Shown one piece after another: positions 18,163 to 27,136 of a DNA stretch of 64,000 nucleotides. Position 1 is the stretch's first letter. Every line of letters starts with the position of its first letter. Below the pieces are notes generated by a model. That model had not been told where the DNA came from and ran no database searches. It was given only the letters and a program-made list of their open reading frames with translations. Source of the DNA: an uncultured Amylibacter sp. (GTDB lineage: Bacteria > Pseudomonadota > Alphaproteobacteria > Rhodobacterales > Rhodobacteraceae); assembly GCA_943846615.1 (NCBI GenBank), contig OX044354.1, positions 434,001 through 498,000 on the forward strand, read 5' to 3'. The translations under genes and the position numbers were made by a program.

Positions 18163-18327
18163 TTGGAAGAAGTTTTGCCAGGTTTTCCAATTGTATTCAT
18201 GACAGGTTATGCCAGCGAGGCAACGATGTATGGCAATGGATTGCGCGACGAAGATATTCGTTTGATGAAACCTGTGCCGCGTATGGAATTGTTAAGTGTC
18301 GCCAGCAAAGTATTGTTTGCGCGGTAG
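18163..18327 (+). pseudogene. Remnant of a response-regulator receiver domain (hybrid kinase tail)
   Basis: A short frame reads EEVLPGFPIVFMTGYAS and then DIRLMKPVPRMELLSVASKV, ending in TAG at 18325-18327. This is the second half of a receiver domain: the PIVFMTG strand with its T and the LMKP lysine, then the last helix. Nothing upstream encodes the phospho-acceptor aspartate half, since that area is the pstS promoter. It looks like the surviving 3' end of a hybrid histidine kinase, lost by deletion. No start codon or ribosome site supports translation of the fragment alone. Confidence 0.6.
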
Positions 18328-18331
18328 GTTG

Positions 18332-19210
18332 CTACGTCAAGCAGCTATGCGGTGCTGCCTTTATACACTCCAACATCGCTTGGATTTTTGCGGTGCGGTG
18401 CAGGTCGACGTGGGTGACCAGCCATAATTGTGCGGCCCATTTTTCATCATTTGTCAGGACGGATCGTAATTGGGCGCATCTCGTTGCCTCATATTCGCCC
18501 AAAAAACCGATGCCGAGACCGGCACAGATGGCTTCGTAATTGACGGTGTTATCGCGTGACGACAGAGCCAGCATTTCAGGTGCAATGTTGGCGTCAATCC
18601 ACGATCCGTAGGGAACGCCTGTTGTGCGTTCGGTCGGGGCGACGAAACGATGGCCCGCTAGTTGGGTTTCAGATTCTGGAATCCCGAATTGCGAAATGTA
18701 ATCATCGTGGGCGTACAGGCCGATTTGTAGTCGCGCGAATTCTGTAACGACATAATCGGGGTGTTCGGGTTTGGGGCCAGCGCGAAGGGCGATGTGGGCT
18801 TCGCCGTATTCAAGGCGGGCGAGATCTTCGCTGGCTTTGATGTCTACGCGGCAGTTTGGATTTTGGGCGCGAAACGCGATGATGGCGTTCATCAACAGTG
18901 GTGCGAATGGTGCGAGGGTGGTGATTTTGATTTCACCCTCTAGATGCGTTTTGTTGGCAGCGGCACGGCCGGCCAAATCCTCGATCAGTGTTTCGGTTTT
19001 TTGTGCCACACGCAGGGTATCCTGACCCAAATCCGTTAGGGTGTATCCGCGGGCATGGCGGATGAATATGGGCGCGCCCAATTCCTGTTCCAGTATATCA
19101 ATGTGGCGGTTGACGGTTGCACGGTGAAATCCCAGTGCATCCGCGGCGGCGCTGACCGTGCCAAGGCGCGCAACGTAGGATGCCGTTCGTAATTCTGTCC
19201 ATTTATCCAT
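18332..19210 (-). CDS. LysR-family transcriptional regulator
   Basis: About 292 residues from MDKWTELRTASYVARLG. N-terminal winged HTH: GTVSAAADALGFHRATVNRHIDILEQELG, slightly divergent from the canonical SxAA..L..sQpavS pattern (HRATVNRHI). C-terminal effector domain with two Rossmann-like lobes (GEIKITTLAPFAPLL..., ALRAGPKPEH). Divergent from the flavin reductase gene at 19314 with ~100 bases between, so it very likely controls that gene and itself. Ligand unknown. Confidence 0.85.
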   Translation of the reverse strand: MDKWTELRTASYVARLGTVSAAADALGFHRATVNRHIDILEQELGAPIFIRHARGYTLTDLGQDTLRVAQKTETLIEDLAGRAAANKTHLEGEIKITTLAPFAPLLMNAIIAFRAQNPNCRVDIKASEDLARLEYGEAHIALRAGPKPEHPDYVVTEFARLQIGLYAHDDYISQFGIPESETQLAGHRFVAPTERTTGVPYGSWIDANIAPEMLALSSRDNTVNYEAICAGLGIGFLGEYEATRCAQLRSVLTNDEKWAAQLWLVTHVDLHRTAKIQAMLECIKAAPHSCLT

Positions 19211-19231
19211 GTGTATATTTTTCGCGCATAT

Positions 19232-19251
19232 AATGCGTAAAATCACGCATT
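19232..19251. promoter_or_regulatory. Palindrome in the LysR/flavin reductase intergenic region
   Basis: AATGCGT-AAAATC-ACGCATT, 7-base arms and 6-base spacer, 22 bases upstream of the LysR start. Dyad sites at this place commonly bind the divergent LysR regulator; candidate operator only. Confidence 0.5.
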
Positions 19252-19313
19252 GTTGTTATTATGTGCGCATATTAATTCAATGGCAAGGAATGAAAATTTG
19301 GAAAGTTAAGAAC

Positions 19314-19859
19314 ATGAAAATCCTCGCCTTTGCTGCATCAAGCAGCCGTAATTCGATTAACAAACAATTGGTCACACATGCCGCTGAAACCCTGAAGGGA
19401 TTGGAAACATCAGCGGATGTGAACATCGTTGATCTGAATGATTTTGAGATGCCTATTTATAGTACGGATCGTGAGATCGCCGATGGTATTCCACAACTGG
19501 CGCATGATTTTTATGCGTTGATTGGTGGCGCGGATGGGCTGATCGTTTCATATGCAGAGCACAATGGTAATTACACTGCAGCGTATAAGAACATTTTTGA
19601 TTGGACGTCGCGCATCGATGCCAAAGTGTTTCAAGGCAAACCGATGGTGGTGACGTCTGCGTCGCCCGGCCCCGGTGGTGGTGCGAATGTTCTGAATTTG
19701 GCAATCACGTCGGCGCCGCATTTTAATGCCAATGTCGTTGGTTCGTTTTCGGTGGGGCCGTTTGGTCAAAAATTTGATGCCGATACGCAATCATTGGTGG
19801 ATGCGGATACAGTTGCGGCATTGAACACGTCGTTAAATGCATTGATTGCCGCAGGTTGA
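19314..19859 (+). CDS. NADPH-dependent FMN reductase family protein
   Basis: 181 residues from the ATG at 19314, preceded by GGAAAG; upstream ATGs are not well spaced from a ribosome site. Flavodoxin-like fold: ILAFAASSSRNSINKQL (phosphate-binding loop), then PIYSTDRE, GLIVSYAEHNGNYTAAYKN (the P-Y/E-N-G pattern that holds the flavin ring in this family) and VVTSASPGPGGG. Such enzymes reduce FMN or quinones, or act on azo or chromate compounds. Divergent LysR gene suggests it is induced by a specific compound. Confidence 0.85.
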   Translation: MKILAFAASSSRNSINKQLVTHAAETLKGLETSADVNIVDLNDFEMPIYSTDREIADGIPQLAHDFYALIGGADGLIVSYAEHNGNYTAAYKNIFDWTSRIDAKVFQGKPMVVTSASPGPGGGANVLNLAITSAPHFNANVVGSFSVGPFGQKFDADTQSLVDADTVAALNTSLNALIAAG

Positions 19860-19864
19860 AAAGG

Positions 19865-19895
19865 CCCAAGGCGGCGGGATAAAAACCGCCTTGGG
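19865..19895. terminator. Hairpin between convergent genes
   Basis: CCCAAGGCGG, 11-base loop, CCGCCTTGGG: a perfect 10-bp stem just after the flavin reductase stop and before the end of the convergent usp gene. There is no strong T-run on either side (A5 in the loop), so it may act as a weak two-way terminator or as an mRNA-end protecting stem. Confidence 0.6.
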
Positions 19896-19904
19896 GTAGG
19901 AGGA

Positions 19905-20330
19905 TCAGCGTACCACGTAAACCGATGCCTTAGAGTGGCGAACGATACGGGCCGCGTTTGGGCCCAGTAGGTAATCTTTGAAATCGGGTTTATGTGCGCC
20001 CACCACAATCAAATCCGATTTCGCCTCTTTGGCGACTTTCAGGACTTCGTCGTAGGCCTTGCCTGTGGTGACGATATGGCGGACTTTGGTGTCCGCGCCG
20101 ATGGCATTTGCAACCTCCTCTTTCAGCTGTGTTTTCGCGGCTTTCAATGCTTCGTCGTGGTGATCTTGGTTGAAAAATGATCCCACCACGGACATGCCGT
20201 AATCGGGTAAAACCGTCACTACATCCAATTGCGCATTGTCCATTTGCGCGATGCGGGCGGCGTGTTTCAGAACCTTGGCGTCTTCGCCAGGGTTGCTGAT
20301 GTCGATTGCACATAGGATTGATTTAATCAT
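19905..20330 (-). CDS. Universal stress protein, UspA family
   Basis: 141 residues from MIKSILCAIDIS; the ATG overlaps the stop of the TRAP permease (ATGA), with GAGAAG upstream, so the two genes are translationally coupled. ATP-binding Usp pattern: DLIVVGAHKPDFKDYLLGPNAARIVRHS, matching the G-2x-G-9x-G-(S/T) motif region with N in place of part of it. Usp domains encoded next to TAXI-TRAP permeases are a recurrent arrangement and may modulate transport; known cases bind the nucleotide. Cytoplasmic. Confidence 0.88.
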   Translation of the reverse strand: MIKSILCAIDISNPGEDAKVLKHAARIAQMDNAQLDVVTVLPDYGMSVVGSFFNQDHHDEALKAAKTQLKEEVANAIGADTKVRHIVTTGKAYDEVLKVAKEAKSDLIVVGAHKPDFKDYLLGPNAARIVRHSKASVYVVR

Positions 20331-22930
20331 GATACTTCTCCTTTGCGACCCACACGGGCGCGTTGCAACATTGCGACCAATACCAACAGGATCAGAGCTG
20401 GTATGAATACCCACTCTTTGGCCATTTGATCGGCTGGGGCCTTTACCGATGCGATTTGTACGGGGTCATCCGCGTAGAAATCAAAACTGCCAAGGCTGGA
20501 TGCGAAGGGTGAGCTGAACGATGGTTCATCCATTTTTACGACGTCGCCTTCTGGGATTAACAACAGTCCTGTTGCATCCATCCGCGATGCAGCATCACCC
20601 GCGATGGGTAGAACCAGCGTCGTTTCCTTAACCTTACCAGTATCGAAATCGGGGCCAGAAACGATCATGCGGATTTCATCGCCCTCGGCCGCGTTTTCCA
20701 ACGCTTGGCTGAATTCGGCGGGTTTTACATCCGTGAACGGTGGCTGGATGCGATCCATCACGAAATCAGGGCGGAACAATACGAATGCGATCAGAACCAG
20801 TGCGACACTCTCGTAAATTTTGGATTTGGTCATGAACCAGCCCATCGTGCCCGCCGTGAAGACGAGGATTGCAATGGATGCGATTATAAACACAAGTATC
20901 CCCTGCGCCCATCCGACATCGATCAATAACAAATCAGTGTTGAAGATAAATACGAATGGTAGTGCGATTGTGCGCAGAGAATAGAAGAAGGCAGTGAAAC
21001 CCGTTTTGATTGCATCACCGCCAGAAACAGCGGCGGCGGCGAAGCTGGCCAAGCCAACGGGTGGCGTAACGTCGGCCATGATGCCGAAGTAGAACACGAA
21101 CAAGTGGACCGCGATCAGTGGCACAATCAAACCAGATTGCGCACCCAATTCAACAACCACACCCGCCATCAATGATGACACAACGATGTAGTTCGCAGTT
21201 GTGGGCAGGCCCATGCCCAAAACAAGGGAGAGTAGACCAACCATAACTAACATCAGAACCAGATTACCGCCCGACAGGAATTCCACCAAATCAGCCATAA
21301 CTTGGCCTACCCCTGTCAATGTAACCGTACCCACGATCACACCCGCCGTGGCAGTCGCCAAACCGATACCGATCATGTTGCGTGCGCCGTCGATCAAACC
21401 TTGGATTAGATCAACCAAACCATCCTTGAATCGTTCACCCAGTTCGGATTCACCGCGAAAGATAGCCTTTAACGGTTGCTGCGTTAGCAAGATCACGAAC
21501 AACAATGCCGTTGCCCAGAAGGCGGACAGGCCAGGTGATTTTTGCTCGATCATCAGGAAGTAAACCAAAACGATGATAGGTAGCAGGTAGTACAGGCCAG
21601 CCTTGTAGATTTCACCAACGACAGGCAATTCAACCTCGGCCGCGTTTGGATCATCTGGCTCCAAATCTGGAACCTGCGCAGCTAAGTATAGAAGACCAGC
21701 GTATGCCGCGAACAGTAGGCCCGCCAAAACAACACCAGAGGCGCCACCAAACATGGAGGTCACTGCGCGAACGGGGTATTGCACGCCGTAACAAAGCGCC
21801 GCGAAACCAACGAAGAATGCGAACATGCCGCCAATGGTTTTACCCATGGACACAACGCGGTTGCCCAAAGTTGGCATATTGGTTTTCACCGCTTCCAGAT
21901 GCACGATGTACACCAACGCGATGTATGAAATCGCCGCAGGTAGGAATGCGTGTGTGATCACCTCGACGTATGAAATACCTACGTATTCCACCATCAAGAA
22001 GGCCGCAGCACCCATAACAGGTGGCATGATTTGACCGTTTACCGAACTGGCCACCTCGACCGCGCCCGCCTTTTCAGAGCTGAAACCAACGCGTTTCATC
22101 AGCGGAATGGTAAATGTACCCGTTGTCACAACGTTCGCGATTGAAGAACCAGAGATCAGGCCGGTGGCCGCAGAACCAACAACGGCCGCCTTTGCTGGCC
22201 CACCCTTAAGGTGGCCCAAAGCGCCGAACGCCATTTTGATGAAGTAGTTGCCCGCGCCCGCCTTGTCCAACAATGCGCCGAACAGAACGAAGAGGAACAC
22301 GAATTTTGTGGAAACGCCAAGTGCAATGCCGAACACGCCTTCGGATGTGATCCACATGTGGCTCATGGCTTTCTTCAATGATGCGCCTTTCCAGCGGATC
22401 ACGTCAGGTACGATTTCGGACGAGCCGAAGAACACGTATGCGAGGAAGATTGTGGCGATGATCGCCATTGCGGGGCCCAATGCGCGACGCGCGGCCTCAA
22501 ACAACAACAGCAAACCAACAAGGGCGAACCATTTGTCGGTGTTGTCCGCCAAACCGCCAGCGTCGACGATTTTTTGATAGAAAACGAAACCATACATTGC
22601 GATGAATGCCGCCAAAATCGCCATGATCCAATCCTGAATTGGAATGTAATCACGCGGGCTGCTTTTCAACGCAGGATAGGCCATGAAGGCCAAGAAAATT
22701 GCGAATGCCAAATGGATTTGGCGAGAGTTATTAATGATATCGCCCGGCAAAATGTAGTTTGCCAATGGGGATGCTAGAATGACCTGAAACAGCGACCAGA
22801 TGACGGCGATAATTGCCAACATGGTGCCAACGGGCCCAACGGGTGCACGGGCACCTGCATCGGATGATGCTACGAGGTCTTGGAGTTCCTCTTCGCTGAG
22901 CGGTGTGTTTTGTGATGTTTGATCGGCCAT
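20327..22930 (-). CDS. TRAP transporter fused permease, TAXI type (DctQ-DctM fusion)
   Basis: 867 residues, about eighteen hydrophobic segments. N-terminal ~40-190 is the small DctQ-like four-helix unit; ~200-640 is the DctM-like unit with repeated GxGLPT-type motifs (SLVLGMGLPTTANYI, and GLISGSSIANVVTTGTF); the C-terminal part has additional helices and a soluble loop. Such fused permeases work with TAXI-class binding proteins, here the gene at 22991-23950. Translation start ATG preceded by AAGGGGAG. A terminator-like hairpin separates it from the binding-protein gene, and usp overlaps its end. The substrate is an organic acid or amino acid in characterised relatives; not determinable here. 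Confidence 0.93.
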   Translation of the reverse strand: MADQTSQNTPLSEEELQDLVASSDAGARAPVGPVGTMLAIIAVIWSLFQVILASPLANYILPGDIINNSRQIHLAFAIFLAFMAYPALKSSPRDYIPIQDWIMAILAAFIAMYGFVFYQKIVDAGGLADNTDKWFALVGLLLLFEAARRALGPAMAIIATIFLAYVFFGSSEIVPDVIRWKGASLKKAMSHMWITSEGVFGIALGVSTKFVFLFVLFGALLDKAGAGNYFIKMAFGALGHLKGGPAKAAVVGSAATGLISGSSIANVVTTGTFTIPLMKRVGFSSEKAGAVEVASSVNGQIMPPVMGAAAFLMVEYVGISYVEVITHAFLPAAISYIALVYIVHLEAVKTNMPTLGNRVVSMGKTIGGMFAFFVGFAALCYGVQYPVRAVTSMFGGASGVVLAGLLFAAYAGLLYLAAQVPDLEPDDPNAAEVELPVVGEIYKAGLYYLLPIIVLVYFLMIEQKSPGLSAFWATALLFVILLTQQPLKAIFRGESELGERFKDGLVDLIQGLIDGARNMIGIGLATATAGVIVGTVTLTGVGQVMADLVEFLSGGNLVLMLVMVGLLSLVLGMGLPTTANYIVVSSLMAGVVVELGAQSGLIVPLIAVHLFVFYFGIMADVTPPVGLASFAAAAVSGGDAIKTGFTAFFYSLRTIALPFVFIFNTDLLLIDVGWAQGILVFIIASIAILVFTAGTMGWFMTKSKIYESVALVLIAFVLFRPDFVMDRIQPPFTDVKPAEFSQALENAAEGDEIRMIVSGPDFDTGKVKETTLVLPIAGDAASRMDATGLLLIPEGDVVKMDEPSFSSPFASSLGSFDFYADDPVQIASVKAPADQMAKEWVFIPALILLVLVAMLQRARVGRKGEVS

Positions 22931-22951
22931 GACTCTCCCCTTCTGGCAAAT

Positions 22952-22979
22952 AAAAAAGGGGCGCCGAAACAGCGCCCCT
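22952..22979 (-). terminator. Terminator/attenuator between TAXI binding protein and permease
   Basis: Minus strand: AGGGGCGC, 7-base loop, GCGCCCCT followed by a run of six T. It lies right after the TAXI binding-protein stop and before the permease ribosome site, so most transcripts would stop after the binding protein and a fraction read on into the permease. Confidence 0.9.
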
Positions 22980-22990
22980 AGATTGGATGA

Positions 22991-23950
22991 TTATTCAATC
23001 AAACCAGCTTCTTTGTAGTATTTTGCGGCACCGGGGTGCAGTGGTGCAGATAAACCAGCCGTTGCCATTTCAGCAGGCTCAAGGTGTGCAAATGCAGGGT
23101 GCAATTTGCGGAAGTCTGCGATGTTTTCCATCACTGATTTTACAACTTGGTAAACCGCTTCGTCAGATACTTTGTCTGATGTTACGAAGGTTGCACCAAC
23201 ACCAAATGTTGCGGTGTCTGCGTCGTTGCCACGGTACATGCCGCCTGGGATGTTTGCAGTACGGTAGAATGCGTTGTCACCAACCAATTTTGTAACCGCG
23301 TCGCCGTCAACAGTAACCAGAACGGAATCACATGCTGTTGTTGCCTCTTGGATAGAACCAGATGGGTGACCAACAGTGTAAACCATCGCGTCGATTTGGT
23401 TGTCACACAATGCTGCTGATTGCTCTGCTGCTTTCAACTCTGTTGCTAATGCGAAATCGCCTGTGGTCATGCCTTTGGCTTCTAGCAACACTTCCATTGT
23501 GCCGCGTTGACCGGAACCTGGGTTGCCGATGTTAACGCGTTTGCCCTTTAGATCGTCAAAGTTTGAAATGCCCGCGTCTGCGCGTGCAACAACTGTGAAT
23601 GGTTCTGGGTGTACGGAAAATACAGCACGAAGGCCTTCGAATGCGCCGGCGTCTTTGAATTTAGATGTGCCGTGGAATGCGTGGTGCTGCCAGTCAGATT
23701 GTGCAACGCCGAATTCCAATTCGCCTTCGCGGATTGTGTTGATGTTGTAAACGGAACCACCTGTGGATTCCACTGAACAACGGATGCCGTGCTCTTTGCG
23801 GCCTTTGTTTACCAAACGACAGATCGCGCCACCTGTTGGGTAATAAACGCCAGTTACGCCGCCTGTCCCGATTGTGATGAATTCCTCTGCGTGGGCCATT
23901 GGCGCGCAAAGCGCCGTTGCAGCAACTGCGATTTTAAGTGTTTTTAACAT
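22991..23950 (-). CDS. TAXI-family TRAP transporter solute-binding protein
   Basis: 319 residues from MLKTLKIAVAATALCAPMAHA, a Sec signal peptide ending AHA; the ATG has GGGAG upstream. The mature part opens EEFITIGTGGVTGVYYPTGG, the TAXI signature (TGxxGG.YyP.G.aia), followed by ESTGGSVYNI, FGVAQSDW and RVNIGNPGSGQRGTME. Periplasmic capture of the substrate for the TRAP permease. Divergently placed sensor kinase/response regulator genes suggest substrate-induced expression. Long inverted repeat lies just upstream. Confidence 0.95.
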   Translation of the reverse strand: MLKTLKIAVAATALCAPMAHAEEFITIGTGGVTGVYYPTGGAICRLVNKGRKEHGIRCSVESTGGSVYNINTIREGELEFGVAQSDWQHHAFHGTSKFKDAGAFEGLRAVFSVHPEPFTVVARADAGISNFDDLKGKRVNIGNPGSGQRGTMEVLLEAKGMTTGDFALATELKAAEQSAALCDNQIDAMVYTVGHPSGSIQEATTACDSVLVTVDGDAVTKLVGDNAFYRTANIPGGMYRGNDADTATFGVGATFVTSDKVSDEAVYQVVKSVMENIADFRKLHPAFAHLEPAEMATAGLSAPLHPGAAKYYKEAGLIE

Positions 23951-23980
23951 GTGATTTCTCCCGAATTTCAAATTTCATAA

Positions 23981-24058
23981 TTCGAGACGCGAAACCAAGG
24001 GGTGTGCTTGTGGGGGGATAATTGGATGGTTCCACAAGCTTGGTTTTCGCGCCTCGAA
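23981..24058. repeat. Long nested inverted repeat in the TAXI/sensor kinase divergent promoter
   Basis: Outer arms TTCGAGACGCGAAACCAAG (23981-23999) and CTTGGTTTTCGCGCCTCGAA (24039-24058) match at 18 of 20 positions allowing one gap; inner arms GCTTGTGG (24006-24013) and CCACAAGC (24032-24039) are perfect. It starts 31 bases upstream of the TAXI ATG. It could be a 5' leader fold of the TAXI mRNA or a binding site of the divergent response regulator. Confidence 0.7.
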
Positions 24059-24210
24059 TATCGGGGTAGGTTTCCATCTGTTAAGATTTCTGTCTATGCG
24101 CGTGGTTGCGTAGGTAAATCTACCGATACCCAAAACGATCAATGCTGTGTTAAGGTTTGGTACACGCAAAACGAAATAACATCGTTGATGAATAGGGACA
24201 CAAAGCACAG

Positions 24211-26508
24211 ATGAAACTCTCGCTTGGTGCTTTACTTGCTATCTGTTTGGCTGGACTGCAGTTTCTGGCAGTACTGACGGTTGTCTTGTTGTCATATGTC
24301 ACGTCCGAACGGGTTTTGTTGAACCATGCCCGGACATTGTTATCCGATCTGGGAAATAACGCGATTCTGCATTCCAAGGGTTTTTTGGAGCCCGCGCGTG
24401 GTACCGCGGAGTTAGCAAAACGTTTGGCCGAAAATGATATCGTTGCCAGTGATGACCCCGAAGAGTTGGAAAAACTGTTGTTTCAACAGTTATCGTTGGC
24501 GCCACAGTTTTCGGGTGTGTATTTGGGTGATGAGCAAGGCAATTTCGTTTACGTTAATCGTGGTGATGGCCCCGCACAGTATCGCACTAAGATCGTTAGC
24601 GTAGTTGATGGTCAACGTTCAACGCGCTTGATTTGGCGTGATACGGATTTCGGTATTGTTTTGGCAGAAGATGATCCGACAGATAATTTCGATCCACGCA
24701 CCCGCCCGTGGTACATCACCGCCAAAGCGACGCGCGATATTATTTGGACTGATCCCTATATCTTCTTCTCTTCTAAACGTCCGGGCATTACCGCGGCGTC
24801 GCCGGTTATTGGTGACACGGGGGATCTAAGTGGTGTTGTCGGGGTGGATATTGAAATCGATGCGATTTCTGGTTTTTTGGCACGGTTGAAAATTGGCCAA
24901 CAAGGCACCGCGATGATTTTGAACCGCAATGGTGACGTGATCGCACATCCCGATCCTGATTTGATCAAAGTGGAAAATGCCGATGGGTCGTTGGGGTTTG
25001 TTAGTATTGAGGACATCCCCGATCCGATTGCCAAAACGGCATTTGGCGATTTGACGACCCAAGATGTGCGTGAAATTGGGTACGAGGTGAAGTCCGAATT
25101 TGAACATGATGGCGCGAAATATGTATCCACTTTGATCCCTGCGCTAAGTGATGAATTGCCTTGGACGATTGCGATTTATGCACCCGAGGATGATTTCATT
25201 GGCGGCATCAAAGAGAACCGCAAACGCAATATTTGGATCGCTGCGGGTGTGGCACTCGCCAGTGGTTTGATTGGTTTGTGGTTGGCACAGTTCATCAATG
25301 CACCCGTGCGCGACTTCGCCAGCAATGCCGAGCGTGGTGATGCGGCCAAGGGTACCTATCCCGAATTGCAAGATGCGCGTGATACGTTGATCAGCGAAAT
25401 TGAACAGCGCAAAACGTTCGAACGCGAGTTTGGCGCGACATTTGATTTGGCATCGCGTGGCATGGCCCAGATTGATCCGGTGACGGGGCGGTTCGTGCGC
25501 GTGAACACCCATCTGTCCGATATTTTAGGATACAGCGACGCTGAATTGTTGGAAATCGGATTGGTTGATATTTTACATCCCGATGAACGTGCGGCGGGGC
25601 CATCGATCCGCGACGCGGTGAATTCGGGCGTTGAATATAACCAAGAGAGCCGTTTCCTGCGCAAGGATGGCGAAACGGTTTGGTTGCGCATCAATGCGAT
25701 AATGATCCGTGATGAACATGGCGTTGCATTGCATACTGTGGCGACTGTGGATGATGTGACCACACAGAAGTTGGCCGAAACCAAGATTGGTGATTTAAAT
25801 CGTGATCTGTCGCATTTTTCACGGGTATCGATGATGGGACAAATGGCATCTGGTTTGGCACACGAGTTGAACCAGCCGTTGACCGCGATCACCCAAAACG
25901 CCGATGCGGCGTTGTTGACGGTACAGGCACAGAAAAACGCCGATCCAGAGTTAATTGAAATCCTGAATGAGTTGGACGGACAGGCGCACCGCGGAGCGGA
26001 TATTATCCGCGCGCTACGTGGTTTTGTATCCAAGGACAGCGGCGCGAAAGTAGCCTTTGATTTTGGTGAATTGGTGGATCAAACCTTTCGGTTGGTACAT
26101 CCAGAGAGTGTGCAACACGACATAGAAATGAATTTCAACGCGGCCACTCTGCCCCATGTTTATGGAAACCGCATTCAGGTGGCGCAGGTTTTGGTGAACC
26201 TGTTGCGCAATGCCATTCAAGCGATTGCAGATAGTGATGGTCAGGTGCGGCGCATTGACGTGAACGCATCTGTCAATGGGAACGTATTGCAGGTTTGCGT
26301 CGATGATACCGGTGCAGGCGTCAGCCCAGACATTGATCTGTTCGCCCAATTCGAAACCAGTAAACCAGATGGTATGGGATTGGGTTTGACATTTAGTCGC
26401 GCGATCATCGAGGCGAATGGTGGGCAGTTGTGGTTTGATGAAAAACAGGCGTCGAAATCGCGGTTCTGTTTTACCGTTCCGACAGGCAAAGGGGATATAG
26501 ATGTCTGA
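24211..26508 (+). CDS. Membrane sensor histidine kinase (dCache-PAS-HisKA-HATPase)
   Basis: 765 residues. Membrane helix at ~6-28, periplasmic Cache-type sensor ~35-335 (DPRTRPWYITAKATR and GVVGVDIEIDAI are characteristic), second helix ~345-365, PAS domain ~405-520 ending in TVATVDDVTTQK, then the H-box GLAHELNQPLTAITQN with phospho-acceptor H551, N-box VNLLRNAIQAI, G1 VDDTGAGV and G2 GMGLGLTFSR. The HELNQPL box is typical of the FixL/DctB group. The stop overlaps the response regulator start. Divergent from the TAXI-TRAP genes, it probably senses their substrate or a related compound in the periplasm. Confidence 0.92.
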   Translation: MKLSLGALLAICLAGLQFLAVLTVVLLSYVTSERVLLNHARTLLSDLGNNAILHSKGFLEPARGTAELAKRLAENDIVASDDPEELEKLLFQQLSLAPQFSGVYLGDEQGNFVYVNRGDGPAQYRTKIVSVVDGQRSTRLIWRDTDFGIVLAEDDPTDNFDPRTRPWYITAKATRDIIWTDPYIFFSSKRPGITAASPVIGDTGDLSGVVGVDIEIDAISGFLARLKIGQQGTAMILNRNGDVIAHPDPDLIKVENADGSLGFVSIEDIPDPIAKTAFGDLTTQDVREIGYEVKSEFEHDGAKYVSTLIPALSDELPWTIAIYAPEDDFIGGIKENRKRNIWIAAGVALASGLIGLWLAQFINAPVRDFASNAERGDAAKGTYPELQDARDTLISEIEQRKTFEREFGATFDLASRGMAQIDPVTGRFVRVNTHLSDILGYSDAELLEIGLVDILHPDERAAGPSIRDAVNSGVEYNQESRFLRKDGETVWLRINAIMIRDEHGVALHTVATVDDVTTQKLAETKIGDLNRDLSHFSRVSMMGQMASGLAHELNQPLTAITQNADAALLTVQAQKNADPELIEILNELDGQAHRGADIIRALRGFVSKDSGAKVAFDFGELVDQTFRLVHPESVQHDIEMNFNAATLPHVYGNRIQVAQVLVNLLRNAIQAIADSDGQVRRIDVNASVNGNVLQVCVDDTGAGVSPDIDLFAQFETSKPDGMGLGLTFSRAIIEANGGQLWFDEKQASKSRFCFTVPTGKGDIDV

Positions 26509-27136
26509 TCATTCTATGACTGTATTTTTGGTTGATGATGATCCTGATATTCGTTCGTCGTTGTCGCGTGCGTTGTCAAAGCGTGGGTTTAATGTGGAAA
26601 CCTTCCCTTCGGCGGCGACATTTTTGGACGGCTATGATGGCTTGGTTGATGGCTGTTTGTTATTGGATTATGGCATGGCCGATATGAATGGATTGGAGTT
26701 GCAACAACATCTGGCGGATGCTGGGCAAACAATCCCGATTATCTTCATAACTGGGCACGGTGGCATCGCGGAATCTGTAACCGCAATGAAGGCTGGCGCG
26801 GTGGATTTTCTGGAAAAACCATTTCGCCAGCAAACGCTGGTTGATTGTATCAACGAAGCATTTGCAAAGGCGAGACGTATCCAAGAGGCGGCAGCGAAGA
26901 ACAAGGCACATCACGATAATTTTGCCCGCCTTACCATGCGCGAGAAAGAGATAACGCAGTTGATGGTTTCCAATTCATCCACCATCAGCAGTAAAGAGAT
27001 TGGGCGTATTTTGGATATCAGTCCGCGCACCGTTGATCACCACCGCGCACGCATATTGGAAAAAATGGCGACAAAAACTGTGGCGGAATTGGTGGATATT
27101 TGTCTGCGGGCGGAATTGTTTCAGGTGAATCTATGA
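26501..27136 (+). CDS. FixJ/TtrR-type response regulator (receiver + LuxR HTH)
   Basis: 211 residues. Receiver: FLVDDDPDIR acidic pocket, phospho-acceptor D56 in LLLDYGMADMNG, T in IFITGHGG and K in FLEKPFRQQTL. C-terminal LuxR-type HTH: LTMREKEITQLM, SSKEIGRILDISPRTVDHHRARILEKM. Start overlaps the kinase gene, with AAAGGGG upstream; the end overlaps the BKACE start (ATGA). Cognate partner of the kinase; likely targets are the divergent TAXI-TRAP promoter and its own operon with the two downstream enzymes. Confidence 0.92.
   Translation: MSDHSMTVFLVDDDPDIRSSLSRALSKRGFNVETFPSAATFLDGYDGLVDGCLLLDYGMADMNGLELQQHLADAGQTIPIIFITGHGGIAESVTAMKAGAVDFLEKPFRQQTLVDCINEAFAKARRIQEAAAKNKAHHDNFARLTMREKEITQLMVSNSSTISSKEIGRILDISPRTVDHHRARILEKMATKTVAELVDICLRAELFQVNL

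Noticed and set aside
19905..20414. Longer usp start at 20414
   Set aside because: It would add 28 residues that overlap the TRAP permease C-terminus; the ATG at 20330 has a ribosome site and the normal family N-terminus.
25356..26033. 225-codon open frame opposite the sensor kinase
   Set aside because: Antisense shadow of the PAS and H-box region, composition rich in S/R/C without any motif.
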